49,070 nucleotides of DNA from JBEIFW01 sp046081125 (GTDB lineage: Bacteria > Actinomycetota > Acidimicrobiia > Acidimicrobiales > Ilumatobacteraceae): positions 1-49,070 of the forward strand of contig JBJTVH010000114.1 of NCBI GenBank assembly GCA_046081125.1. The letters run 5' to 3'. Every line of letters starts with the position of its first letter. Position 1 is the first letter of the stretch. Under the pieces are notes generated by a model, which saw only the letters and a program-made list of their open reading frames with translations, searched no databases and was not told the DNA's origin. Positions 40,501-48,871 of this stretch are shown piece after piece. A program made the position numbers and the translations under genes.

Positions 40501-41268
40501 ATGGGTCTGCTCGACGGCAAACGACTGGTCATCACCGGGGTCCTCACCGATGCCTCTCTCGCGTTCTCGGTGGCCCGCCTCGCCCAGGAGCAGGGCGCCG
40601 AGGTGATCCTCACCGGTGCCGGGCGCGGCATGGGGCTCACCACCCGGACCGCCCGCAAGCTGCCCCGGCCCGCACCGGTCTACGAGCTCGACGTCACCGT
40701 GCCCGAACATCTCGAGACCGTGCGCGCCGCGGTCACCGAGCAGTGGGATCGGGTCGACGGGGTGCTGCACGCGATCGGGTTCGCGCCGGCGGTGTGCCTG
40801 GGCGGCACGTTCATGGAGGCCACCTGGCCCGACGTGAGCGTCGCCATCCACGTGTCCGCCTACTCGCTCAAGGCGCTTGCCGATGCCTTCGTGCCGTTGA
40901 TGCCCGCGGGCTCGTCGTTGCTCGGGCTCGACTTCGACGCCACGGTCGCCTGGCCGGCCTACGACTGGATGGGCGTGGCGAAAGCAGCGCTCGAATCGAC
41001 GAACCGGTACCTGGCCCGTGAGCTCGGCGCCAAGGGGATCCGCTGCAACCTGGTGGCCGCCGGCCCGATCCGCACGATGGCGGCCAAGTCGATCCCCGGG
41101 TTCGCCGCGTTCGAGGACGCGTGGGTGTCCCGAGCCCCGCTCGGCTGGTCGATCGACGACCCCGAACCGGTCGCCCGCACGTGCGTGGCGATGCTGTCGG
41201 ATTGGTTCCCGGCCACCACCGGCGAGATCGTCCACGTCGATGGCGGCTACCACGCGATCGGCGCCTGA
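40501..41268 (+). CDS. fabI: Enoyl-[acyl-carrier-protein] reductase, InhA/FabI type
   Basis: The 255-residue NADH-dependent reductase performs the last step of fatty acid elongation. It opens GLLDGKRLVITGVLTDASLAF, very close to mycobacterial InhA, and has the active-site Tyr154-x6-Lys161 (YDWMGVAK, InhA YNWMTVAK), NLVAAGPIRTMA and the C-terminal DWFPATTGEIVHVDGG. Compared with InhA it lacks the longer loop between strand and helix near the substrate site. The stop codon lies inside a 30-base tandem duplication. It converges on a CoA ligase. Confidence 0.92.
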   Translation: MGLLDGKRLVITGVLTDASLAFSVARLAQEQGAEVILTGAGRGMGLTTRTARKLPRPAPVYELDVTVPEHLETVRAAVTEQWDRVDGVLHAIGFAPAVCLGGTFMEATWPDVSVAIHVSAYSLKALADAFVPLMPAGSSLLGLDFDATVAWPAYDWMGVAKAALESTNRYLARELGAKGIRCNLVAAGPIRTMAAKSIPGFAAFEDAWVSRAPLGWSIDDPEPVARTCVAMLSDWFPATTGEIVHVDGGYHAIGA

Positions 41269-41310
41269 CGGCGCCGGGGTCACGCGATCGGCGCCTGACG
41301 GCGCCGCGGT
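41251..41310. repeat. 30-bp tandem duplication spanning the enoyl reductase stop codon
   Basis: Copies 41251-41280 and 41281-41310 differ at one base. Each contains GGCGCC-TGAC-GGCGCC (41260-41275 and 41290-41305), a 6-bp stem hairpin with the TGA stop of the enoyl reductase in the loop of the first copy. The second copy ends at the stop codon of the convergent CoA ligase. The pair may act as a bidirectional terminator. Confidence 0.85.
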
Positions 41311-42857
41311 CAGACCCGGCGGTCGTGGCCGGCCCAGAACGGGTTGCGCAGCTCCCGCTTGAGCACCTTGCCGGACCCGGTCTTGGGCAGCTCGTCGAGG
41401 AACGACACCGAGCGCGGCACCTTGTAGTTGGCGAGGTTGGCCTTGGCGTGGGCGGCCACCGCCGCCTCGTCGAGCCCCGAGCCGGGCCGGGGGACCACCA
41501 CCGCGTGGACGCTCTCGCCCCACTCCTCCGACGGGATGCCGAACACGGCGGCCTCCACGATGTCGGGGTGGGCTTCGAGGGCCGCTTCGATCTCGGCCGG
41601 GTACACGTTCATGCCCCCGGAGATGATCATGTCCTTCTTGCGATCACAGATGTAGTAGAAGCCTTCCTCGTCCCGGTAGGCGATGTCGCCCACGGTCTGC
41701 CAGCCGTCGCGCTGGTCCTCGAGGTACTTGTCGTGCTGCTTGTAGTAGTCGGCGAACATCGACGCGGAGCGCACGAACAGCTCGCCGGTGTGGTCCGGTC
41801 CGATCCCGTCGACCACGTTGCCCTGTTCGTCGTAGAGCCGGATCTCGACGCCGGGGGCGGGCCGCCCGCACGAGCCGGGCTTTCGCATCTGGTCGGCCGG
41901 CTGCAGGATGCAATTCACCCCCATCTCGGTCGAGCCGTACACCTCCCACAGCGATTCGGGCGGGAAGTTCGCGACGTACTGCTGCTTGAGGGCGAACGGC
42001 CACGGGGCGGCATTGGCGATCATCACCCGCATCGAGGACCGGTCGTAGCGGTCCTTCACCTCCTGCGGGAGGTTGCAGATCATCCGGATCGGGGTGGGCG
42101 CCGAGAACGTCGAGGTGCACCGGTAGGTGTCGAGCAGGCGCAGCCAGTCCTCGGGGTTGAACTTGCGCTGCACGACGACGGTCTGGCCGAGCAGCTGGCC
42201 GATGCCCATGAACCCGCCCGGGCCGCTGTGGTAGAGCGGCCCGGTCGTCAGGTACACGTCGTCGGGCCGGTAGCCGTAGAACGCGATCATCCGCTGGGTC
42301 TGGGTGGGATCGCCGGTGCCGCGCCGCAACGCCCCCTTGGGCTTGCCGGTCGTGCCCGACGTGTAGATCATCACCGCGCCCGGCACCCCGGCCGGCGGCT
42401 CGTCGGTCGATGCAGCCGCAACGAGTTCGTCGCAGGAGTCCTGTCCGGGCAGGGCGGCGCCGTCGAACACCAGGACGTGCTCCACCTTGGGGATGCGGTC
42501 GCGGATCTCCGCGAACAGCGATGCGAACTCCGCGTCGACGTAGGCGATCACCGCGTCGGAGTGGTCGGTCACGTACGCCGCCTCGTCGGCGGACAACCGG
42601 TAGTTCAACGGCACGGCGGTGACGCCGATCTTGCGGCAGGCGTTGATCGCCGTCACGATCCCGATCGAGTTCTGGCCGCACCACACCACCGTGCGACCCT
42701 CGCCGGCGCCTTTGTCGAGGAACACGTGGGCCAACCGGTTGGCGGCTTCGTTCAACTCGCGAAACGTGAAGCTGCGCACCTCCCCGTGGCCGCGATCGTC
42801 GATCACCGCGGGCTTGTCGGGTTGGGTCTGCGCATAGCCGGTCAGGAAGTCCCCCAT
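41310..42857 (-). CDS. Acyl-CoA synthetase (AMP-binding, FadD-like)
   Basis: The 515-residue ligase has the phosphate loop MIYTSGTTGKPKGAL, YGSTEMGVN, the hinge region DGWQTVGDIAYRDEEGFYYICDRKKDMIISGGMNVYPAEIE and the catalytic Lys segment LPKTGSGKVLKREL. It activates fatty or related acids with ATP and CoA. The ATG at 42857 is chosen because CAGGAT lies 7 bases upstream, the common pattern here; the ATG at 42866 is an alternative. It is divergent from a second ligase at 42926. Substrate unknown. Confidence 0.87.
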   Translation of the reverse strand: MGDFLTGYAQTQPDKPAVIDDRGHGEVRSFTFRELNEAANRLAHVFLDKGAGEGRTVVWCGQNSIGIVTAINACRKIGVTAVPLNYRLSADEAAYVTDHSDAVIAYVDAEFASLFAEIRDRIPKVEHVLVFDGAALPGQDSCDELVAAASTDEPPAGVPGAVMIYTSGTTGKPKGALRRGTGDPTQTQRMIAFYGYRPDDVYLTTGPLYHSGPGGFMGIGQLLGQTVVVQRKFNPEDWLRLLDTYRCTSTFSAPTPIRMICNLPQEVKDRYDRSSMRVMIANAAPWPFALKQQYVANFPPESLWEVYGSTEMGVNCILQPADQMRKPGSCGRPAPGVEIRLYDEQGNVVDGIGPDHTGELFVRSASMFADYYKQHDKYLEDQRDGWQTVGDIAYRDEEGFYYICDRKKDMIISGGMNVYPAEIEAALEAHPDIVEAAVFGIPSEEWGESVHAVVVPRPGSGLDEAAVAAHAKANLANYKVPRSVSFLDELPKTGSGKVLKRELRNPFWAGHDRRV

Positions 42858-42912
42858 GGCCCGCATCCTGCCACCGGCACCGGGTTCCTTGGAGCGACAC
42901 GACGCCGCCACG

Positions 42913-42918
42913 TAGCGT
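42913..42918 (+). promoter_or_regulatory. Putative promoter (TTGGAG-N18-TAGCGT) for the ligase at 42926
   Basis: TAGCGT is 7 bases before the GTG start and TTGGAG (42889-42894) is 18 bases upstream of it. No ribosome binding site is seen, so the mRNA is probably leaderless. Confidence 0.48.
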
Positions 42919-42925
42919 CGCCGCC

Positions 42926-44623
42926 GTGGTGGACACGACGGTGCCCGCTGTCGTCGCCGCCTTGGCCGGGGCCCGTCCCGACGCCCTTGCGGTCATCGAC
43001 GGCCCTCGCCGGCTTCGGTGGCGCCACCTCGCCGACCAAAGCCGGCGCTTTGCCGACGCGTTGCACCGCAGGGGTTTCGGCGCCCACGGTGATCCGGCCG
43101 GGGTCGAACCGTGGCGCTCGACGCAGGACCACGTCGGGCTGTGCCTGCACAACGGCGCCGAGTTCCTCGTCGCGATGCTCGGCGCGTTCGGGGCCCGGGT
43201 GGCGCCGTTCAACATCAACTACCGCTACGTCGCCGACGAGTTGCGCTACGTCCTCACCGACGCCGCCGCGGGCGCGTTGGTGTTCCACTCCGGCTACGCC
43301 GAGGCTGTCGCCGAGGCCGCCCGAGCGGTCGGGTCGGTGCGGTTGCTCGCCCAGGTGCGCGACGGCTCCGGTGCCCCGCTCGTGCCCGGCGCGGTGTGGT
43401 TCGACGATCTTCTCGCCGGCGCCGACCCGGCCGGACCCCCGGTCGTGTCGTCGCCCGACGACCGGTACATCCTCTACACCGGCGGCACGACCGGCCGCCC
43501 CAAAGGGGTGCTGTGGCGCCAAGCCGACGCGCTCGTCGCCTGCTTCGGGGTGCCGCGCGACGCGACCTCGCTGGCCGAGGTCACGGCCGCGGCCACCGCG
43601 CCCATCCGGCTGTTGCCCACCCCGCCGTTCATCCACGGCGCCGGACAGTGGGTGGCGTTGCGCACCCTGATCGGTGGCGGGACCGTCGTGGTGCCCGAGC
43701 AGCCCGACCGCTTCGACCCAGCCGCGGTGTGGCGCGCCGTCGAGCACGAGCGCGTCACCTCGCTCGCCGTCGTGGGCGACTCGTTCTGCGTGCCGTTGCT
43801 CGCCGAGCTCGACCGGCGCCATTACGACGCGTCGTCGCTCACCGTGCTGCTCTCCGGCGGCGCCCCGCTGTCGGCCCGGGTGGTCGAAGCGCTGTTGCAG
43901 CGGCTCCCGACGGTGCTGGTGGTCGACGGGCTCGGTTCGTCGGAGGTCGGCGGGCAGGTGGTGCGGGTGGCGAGCAACGGCACCCCGCCCGGGTCGTTCG
44001 AGGCCAACCTCGTCACCACGGTGCTGTCCGACGACCTGACCCGCCCGCTCGCACCGGGCGAGGCCGAGGTGGGCTGGCTCGCCAGCGCCGGCCGACTCGC
44101 GCTGGGCTACCTCGACGATCCGATCGCCACCGCCCGCACGTTCCCGACGGTGGCCGGGGTGCGCCACGGGGTGCCCGGCGACCGGGCGAGCCGGCGCGCC
44201 GACGGCACGATCGTCGTTCACGGCCGCGACGCCCGCACGATCAACACCGGCGGCGAGAAGGTGTTCGCCGAGGAGGTGGAGGAAGCCCTGCGCGCCCACC
44301 CGGCCGTCGACGACTGCGTCGTGACCGCCGGCCCGAGCGAGCGGTGGGGTCAGGAGATCGTGGCGCTGGTGCAGTTCCGTCCCGGTCGCCGGCCGGCGAG
44401 CGCCGAGGTGCTCGCCGCCGCCGAGGCCCGCCTGGCCCGCTTCAAGCTGCCCAAGCGGATCGTGGTCGTGCCCGCGGTGCGCCGCTCCCCCGCCGGCAAG
44501 GCCGACCTTGCCTGGGCCCGTGCGGTTGCGGGCGCGGCCGACGCCGGCGTGACCGACGCAGCCGGCGGTTCAGGCGAGCGCGGCGAGCGAGTCGAGGTCG
44601 AGGGCGTGCTGGAGATGCCGTGA
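42926..44623 (+). CDS. Acyl-CoA synthetase (FadD19/FadD17-like)
   Basis: The 565-residue adenylate-forming ligase has YTGGTTGRPKGVLWRQ, which resembles steroid and branched-chain acyl ligases of mycobacteria more than general fatty-acid ligases, then GLGSSEVGGQ, GDRASRRADGTIVVHGRDARTINTGGEKVFAEEVE and SPAGKADLAWAR with the catalytic Lys. The last 15-20 residues run into the convergent kinase gene (54 bases shared), and their composition suggests a read-through tail. GTG start. The steroid-like substrate is only an inference. Confidence 0.86.
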   Translation: MVDTTVPAVVAALAGARPDALAVIDGPRRLRWRHLADQSRRFADALHRRGFGAHGDPAGVEPWRSTQDHVGLCLHNGAEFLVAMLGAFGARVAPFNINYRYVADELRYVLTDAAAGALVFHSGYAEAVAEAARAVGSVRLLAQVRDGSGAPLVPGAVWFDDLLAGADPAGPPVVSSPDDRYILYTGGTTGRPKGVLWRQADALVACFGVPRDATSLAEVTAAATAPIRLLPTPPFIHGAGQWVALRTLIGGGTVVVPEQPDRFDPAAVWRAVEHERVTSLAVVGDSFCVPLLAELDRRHYDASSLTVLLSGGAPLSARVVEALLQRLPTVLVVDGLGSSEVGGQVVRVASNGTPPGSFEANLVTTVLSDDLTRPLAPGEAEVGWLASAGRLALGYLDDPIATARTFPTVAGVRHGVPGDRASRRADGTIVVHGRDARTINTGGEKVFAEEVEEALRAHPAVDDCVVTAGPSERWGQEIVALVQFRPGRRPASAEVLAAAEARLARFKLPKRIVVVPAVRRSPAGKADLAWARAVAGAADAGVTDAAGGSGERGERVEVEGVLEMP

Positions 44624-45613
44624 GCCCATGGCGACGAACATGTCGTCGCCCCGTTCGGTCTGCCCCACGATCATCGAGGCCACCACGCTCATGATCACGC
44701 CGCTGAACGCGAACCGCCGGTAGCCCTCCCAGCAGGTGTCGGGTCCGACGTCGACACCGCGGCGGCGCAGTTCCGCGCCGTAGTGCGCGACGAGGTCGCG
44801 CTCGTGGGCGCGGCGGTCCTCGGTGAGCAGACCGGCACCGCAGAAGTACGACAGGTCGGCGAAGGCCACCCCGAGGCCCGGGGTCTGCCAGTCGACGACC
44901 GCCACCGGGTAGCCGCCGTCGGCCGTGCCGAACAGCAGGTTGTCGAGCCGGTAGTCGCCGTGGGTGACGGTGAACGGCGGGACCCCGAGGGCGAGGAACG
45001 CGCCGATCCGAGGCGAGAACCGTCGGGCCAGCTCGACCTGCTCGGCGGTGAGCCGGGCGCCGTACCGGGCGACGAACGGCTCGAGGCAGCCGTCGTAGAG
45101 CCCTTGCAGCCGTTCGAGATCGCCGGGCTCGCGCCGCTGCAGCCACTCGATCGCCGCGAGCGTGCCGTCCCCCCAGCGAGGGGCGTGGAGCGCGGCGAGC
45201 TCGGTGAGGGCGAGCGCAGCCTGCTCGACGCCGCACCCGGCGATCTGGTCGCCCTGCACCGCGGGCGCGAGGTCTTCGAGCACGAGGACGAAGTCGCCGG
45301 TGGCGCCGTCGCGGTCGGCGAAGAAGCACTGTGGGGTGCGCACGTCGACGGTGGGGGCGAGCTCCCGGTAGAAGCCCACCTCGCGTTCGTAGTTCCGCAA
45401 CGCCAAGCCGACCGCCCGGCTCGTCGGGTCGTCGGAGGGCAGCTTGGCCACCACCGACTCGGGCAGGTGGTCGGGGCGGGACCCGGCGTAGGTGAGCCGG
45501 CAGCGCACGTTCATGCCGACCTGCCCGGTACCGACCCGGCTCTGCTCGACGGCCACGACCTCGGCGCCGAGGACGCCGGACAGGAACGCCGGGGTGAGAC
45601 CGCTGGGCTCCAC
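44570..45613 (-). CDS. Phosphotransferase family protein (EcKinase/APH-like)
   Basis: The 347-residue protein has the kinase fold: VVAKLPSDDP with the ATP Lys, NYEREVGFYREL, LVLEDLAP, the catalytic loop HGDYRLDNLLF (H218, D220) and VVDWQTPG. It is related to the proteins at 45619 and 27346. GTG 45613 starts 5 bases after the stop of the preceding kinase gene, so both kinases are one transcript. It lies between two CoA ligase genes and a redox pair. Substrate unknown. The 3' end overlaps the convergent ligase. Confidence 0.8.
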   Translation of the reverse strand: MEPSGLTPAFLSGVLGAEVVAVEQSRVGTGQVGMNVRCRLTYAGSRPDHLPESVVAKLPSDDPTSRAVGLALRNYEREVGFYRELAPTVDVRTPQCFFADRDGATGDFVLVLEDLAPAVQGDQIAGCGVEQAALALTELAALHAPRWGDGTLAAIEWLQRREPGDLERLQGLYDGCLEPFVARYGARLTAEQVELARRFSPRIGAFLALGVPPFTVTHGDYRLDNLLFGTADGGYPVAVVDWQTPGLGVAFADLSYFCGAGLLTEDRRAHERDLVAHYGAELRRRGVDVGPDTCWEGYRRFAFSGVIMSVVASMIVGQTERGDDMFVAMGSRHLQHALDLDSLAALA

Positions 45614-45618
45614 CGGGC

Positions 45619-46692
45619 TCAGCGCTCCAGGGCGCCGGCCGCCCCGCAGTCGACGGCGTGGCGGAAGAAGCGGGTGGTGAAGGCCCGGGTGAGCGCAGCG
45701 CCGCGCTCGTTGCCGGTGTCGAACGTGGCGATGAGCGACATCGGCGAGCAGAGGTAATACAACACGTGTTCGAGATAGTCTTCTCGGCACTGGGCGAACG
45801 GGTAGCCCTCGACGCCGGCGGCGAGCAGCGCGTCGTGGTATCGGCGCAGCAGCATCTCCCAGTGCCGGGCGGCGAGTTCGGGCTCCATCGACGAGCCGAG
45901 GAGGTAGGCGACGTCGCTCACGCCTCGGCCGCGCAGCGCGAGCTGGAAGTCGATCAGCGTCACCGAACCGTCCGGGCCGAAGAACAGGTTGTCGAGCCGG
46001 GAGTCGGTGTGGATCACCGTGCGAGGGCCGATCGCGCAGCGCCCCATGATCTCCTCGAAGCGGGGGGCGAGGGCCTCGGCGAGCGCGACGGCTGCGCCGC
46101 CGACGGCGTCGGCCCACCGGTCGCGCAGCACCGGCAGCCCGGTGCGGTAGATGTCGGGCACGACCGCGGCGTAGGCGGGGGCGTCGACCTCGGGCAGCCA
46201 GTCGAAGGTGTCGAGCTCGGGGTGCTCCCACCAGGCGGCGTGCAACCCGGCGAGGGCGTCGATCACCGCTTCGGCCCGCTCCAGGCTGATCCCGGCGACC
46301 TGGTCGCCCATCTCGAGCGCCGAGAGATCCTCCAGGACGAGGACGTACAGCCCGTCTTCGGGGCGCGCTCCGGCGTAGTAGCAGCGGGGGGCGCGCAGCG
46401 GGCTGCGGGGCAGCACCTGCTGGTAGAAGCGCAGCTCGCGCTCGTAGATCCCAAGGGCGTTGCCGACCGCCCGGTTCGACGGCTCGGCGGTGGGGAACTT
46501 GACGATCACGCTGGCCGGCTCGCCGGGCCCGGCGTCGAGCAGGTGCACCCGCACGATCTCCCCGAAGATCCCGGTGCCGGTGCCGATGTCGGTGACCTCG
46601 AACCCGCCGACCGGCACCCCCAGCACCGCCGACAGCCAGGTCGCATCGAGTTCGGCTGCGCTCGCGGGCAGCGTCGGTTCGGTCTCCCCCAT
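45619..46692 (-). CDS. Phosphotransferase family protein with HTD catalytic loop
   Basis: The 357-residue relative of the two other kinases has VIVKFPTAEPSNRAVGNALGIYERELRFYQQVL, LVLEDLSALE and TLIDFQLA for the metal-binding Asp. In the catalytic loop the usual His-Gly-Asp reads His228-Thr229-Asp230 (IHTDSRLDNLFF), keeping the catalytic Asp. It may retain activity. CATGAT stands 6 bases before the ATG. It is the first gene of a two-kinase unit. Substrate unknown. Confidence 0.8.
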   Translation of the reverse strand: MGETEPTLPASAAELDATWLSAVLGVPVGGFEVTDIGTGTGIFGEIVRVHLLDAGPGEPASVIVKFPTAEPSNRAVGNALGIYERELRFYQQVLPRSPLRAPRCYYAGARPEDGLYVLVLEDLSALEMGDQVAGISLERAEAVIDALAGLHAAWWEHPELDTFDWLPEVDAPAYAAVVPDIYRTGLPVLRDRWADAVGGAAVALAEALAPRFEEIMGRCAIGPRTVIHTDSRLDNLFFGPDGSVTLIDFQLALRGRGVSDVAYLLGSSMEPELAARHWEMLLRRYHDALLAAGVEGYPFAQCREDYLEHVLYYLCSPMSLIATFDTGNERGAALTRAFTTRFFRHAVDCGAAGALER

Positions 46693-46725
46693 GGCGCCAT
46701 CATGCCGCAGCCGACCCCACCGCCA

Positions 46726-46731
46726 TACGCT
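46726..46731 (+). promoter_or_regulatory. Putative -10 hexamer (TACGCT) for the flavodoxin-fold pair
   Basis: TACGCT is followed by 8 bases and the TTG start at 46740, with no ribosome binding site. Confidence 0.42.
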
Positions 46732-46739
46732 GCGCGGGC

Positions 46740-47324
46740 TTGCGGGTCCTCGTCGTCCACGCCCACCCCTCCACGGAGAGCTTCTCCGCAGCCCTCGCCG
46801 GGGCTGCGGTCGCCGGTCTGCGCCGAGGCGGCCACGAGGTCCGCCTGCTCGACCTGTACCGGGAGGGGTTCCGGCCGGCGATGTCGGCCGAGGAGCGCCG
46901 CGCCTACGACACCACCGAGGCGATCGTCAGCGCCGACGTGGCCGACCACGCCGCGCAGGTCCGGTGGGCCGAGGCGCTGGTGTTCGTCTACCCGACGTGG
47001 TGGAGCGGGTTGCCGGCGATCCTGAAGGGGTGGCTCGACCGGGTCCTCGTACCCGGGGTCGCGTTCGAGCTGCGCGACGAACGGGTGCGGCCGCTGTTGC
47101 GCAACATCCGTCATGTCGTCGGGATCACCACCTACGGCTCCACCCGGCGGTTCGTCGCCCTGACCGGTGACGGCGGCCGGCGCACCCTGCACCGGGCGCT
47201 GCGGATGCTCACCGCCCGCCGGTGCCGCCGGCATTGGTTCGCCCTGCACGAGCTCGACTCGGTCGGCGCCGAAGCCCGCGCCGCGTTCGTGCGGCGCGTC
47301 GAGACGGAGCTGGCCGGGCTGTGA
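46740..47324 (+). CDS. NAD(P)H-dependent flavodoxin-fold oxidoreductase, first of a pair
   Basis: The 194-residue protein resembles NAD(P)H:quinone oxidoreductases of the NQO/MdaB/YwrO type: the N-terminal FMN/FAD phosphate motif VLVVHAHPSTESFSAAL, the conserved PTWWSGLPAILKG and GITTYGS. Such enzymes reduce quinones by two electrons with a flavin. The likely start is TTG at 46740, which places the first strand at the N-terminus. The next gene overlaps it by GTGA and encodes a paralogue of similar size. Confidence 0.83.
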   Translation: MRVLVVHAHPSTESFSAALAGAAVAGLRRGGHEVRLLDLYREGFRPAMSAEERRAYDTTEAIVSADVADHAAQVRWAEALVFVYPTWWSGLPAILKGWLDRVLVPGVAFELRDERVRPLLRNIRHVVGITTYGSTRRFVALTGDGGRRTLHRALRMLTARRCRRHWFALHELDSVGAEARAAFVRRVETELAGL

Positions 47325-47938
47325 CCGTGCTCGTGGTGTACGCCCACCCCGTCGAGGGCAGCTTCGTGTCGGCGGTGCGCGACCGGGTGATCGCCGGGTT
47401 GAGCGCCGGCGGGGCCACCGTCGACGTGATCGACCTGTACGCCGACGGGTTCGACCCGGTTGTCCCCGAAGACGACTGGCGGTCGCACGCTGCGGTCCGT
47501 ACCGACGACCATCCACTGGCCGGCTATGCGCAGCGGTTGCGGGCGGCCGACGCTTTGGTGTTCGTACACCCGACGTGGTGGGGTGGCGCCCCGGCGATCC
47601 TGAAGGGGTTCGTCGACCGGTTGTTCGTCAACGGCGTCGCTTTGGCCCTCGACGTCGAACGAAACCGGATCCGGGGCCGTCTGGGCCACGTGCGCGACCT
47701 CGCCGTGTTCGCCACGCACGGCTCCCCGTGGCGGATCAATGCGTTCCTGGAGGGTGAGCCCGGCAAGCTGCTCGTGAGCCGACAGTTCCGGCTGCTGTGC
47801 TCGTGGCGCACCCGGTTCTCGTGGGTGCCGATGTACGGCCTCGACCGCGCCGACGCGGGCCAGCGCGCCGAGTACCTCGCTTCCGTCGAGGCCCGAGCGG
47901 CGCGCCTCGGGCGCCGCTCGGCCGCCCGCCGGCGCTGA
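47321..47938 (+). CDS. NAD(P)H-dependent flavodoxin-fold oxidoreductase, second of a pair
   Basis: The 205-residue protein repeats the pattern of its neighbour: VLVVYAHPVEGSFVSAV, FDPVVPEDDWRSH, PTWWGGAPAILKG (PTWWSGLPAILKG in the first) and TWWGG-containing active-site loop. The last ~20 residues are strongly basic (ARLGRRSAARRR). GTG at 47321 overlaps the stop of the first gene; a GTG at 47327 is an alternative. A tandem duplication with a possible heterodimer is plausible. Confidence 0.83.
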   Translation: MTVLVVYAHPVEGSFVSAVRDRVIAGLSAGGATVDVIDLYADGFDPVVPEDDWRSHAAVRTDDHPLAGYAQRLRAADALVFVHPTWWGGAPAILKGFVDRLFVNGVALALDVERNRIRGRLGHVRDLAVFATHGSPWRINAFLEGEPGKLLVSRQFRLLCSWRTRFSWVPMYGLDRADAGQRAEYLASVEARAARLGRRSAARRR

Positions 47939-47968
47939 CGACCCTCGACCGCTCCGGCCGGCAGCGCG

Positions 47969-48871
47969 TCAGCGGGTGAGGGCGACGGCCACCTCGGCGG
48001 CGACCGCGGCGTTGGACTCGGCGAGCGCCAGGTTGGCCGGGATGCTGCCGCCGGCGGTCACCTCGGCGATGCGTCCGAGCACGAACGGCGTGACCGCGGC
48101 GCCGCGCACCCCGGCTGCGGCAGCGTCGATGAGCGCCGCAGCGAGCGCCGCGTCGATCGCGTCGGGGTCGAGTTCGGCGGCCTCGGGGATCGGGACGGTG
48201 AGCAGCACACCGCGCTCGGGGCGGGTGCGCCAGCGCAGCACGGCGGCCACCTCGGCCGCGGTCTCCACCCGGTGCGGCACCGGCAGGCCGCTCGAGCGGG
48301 TGTAGAAGGCGGGGAACCAGTCGTGGCGCCAGCCGAGCACCGGCACCCCTGCGGTCTCGAGGTGTTCGAGGGTGCGGGCCAGATCGAGGAACGCCTTGGC
48401 GCCGGCGCACACGGTGACGATGGGGTGGGTGGCGATCGCGTCGAGGTCGTCCGACACGTCGCCGGTCACTTCGGCCTCGCGGTGCACGCCACCGATCCCG
48501 CCGGTGGCGAACACGCCGATGCCCGCCGCCGCGGCCAGCGCCAGGGCGCCCGACACCGTCGACGCGCCGTAGGCCCACCGCTGGGCGAGCGCGACGGGCA
48601 CGTCGCGCTCGGCCATCTTGCGGGCCGGGCCGCACACCCGGGCCGACTCGCCCGGCGACAGGCCGACGCGGGCCTCGCCGTCGATCACGGCGGTGACGGC
48701 CGGGACCGCACCGGCGGCCCGCACCACGGCCTCGCAGCGGGCCAGCGCCTCGGCGTTGGCCGGGGCCGGCAGGCCGAGCGTCGAGAAGATCGTCGATTCG
48801 AGGGCAACGACCGGCCGGCCCTCGGCCAGCGCGGTGTGCACCTCGTCGCTGCAGCGCACCGGGAGCGTCAT
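47969..48871 (-). CDS. psuG: Pseudouridine-5'-phosphate glycosidase
   Basis: The 300-residue enzyme splits pseudouridine 5'-phosphate to uracil and ribose 5-phosphate. The start region VVALESTIFSTLGLPAPANAEAL, the FATGGIGGVHRE motif and VCAGAKAFLDL with its lysine, followed by the TPFVLGRIAEVTAGGSIPANLAL segment, are typical of PsuG. Its ATG overlaps the stop of the PfkB kinase (ATGA), the psuK-psuG arrangement of pseudouridine breakdown. Confidence 0.93.
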   Translation of the reverse strand: MTLPVRCSDEVHTALAEGRPVVALESTIFSTLGLPAPANAEALARCEAVVRAAGAVPAVTAVIDGEARVGLSPGESARVCGPARKMAERDVPVALAQRWAYGASTVSGALALAAAAGIGVFATGGIGGVHREAEVTGDVSDDLDAIATHPIVTVCAGAKAFLDLARTLEHLETAGVPVLGWRHDWFPAFYTRSSGLPVPHRVETAAEVAAVLRWRTRPERGVLLTVPIPEAAELDPDAIDAALAAALIDAAAAGVRGAAVTPFVLGRIAEVTAGGSIPANLALAESNAAVAAEVAVALTR

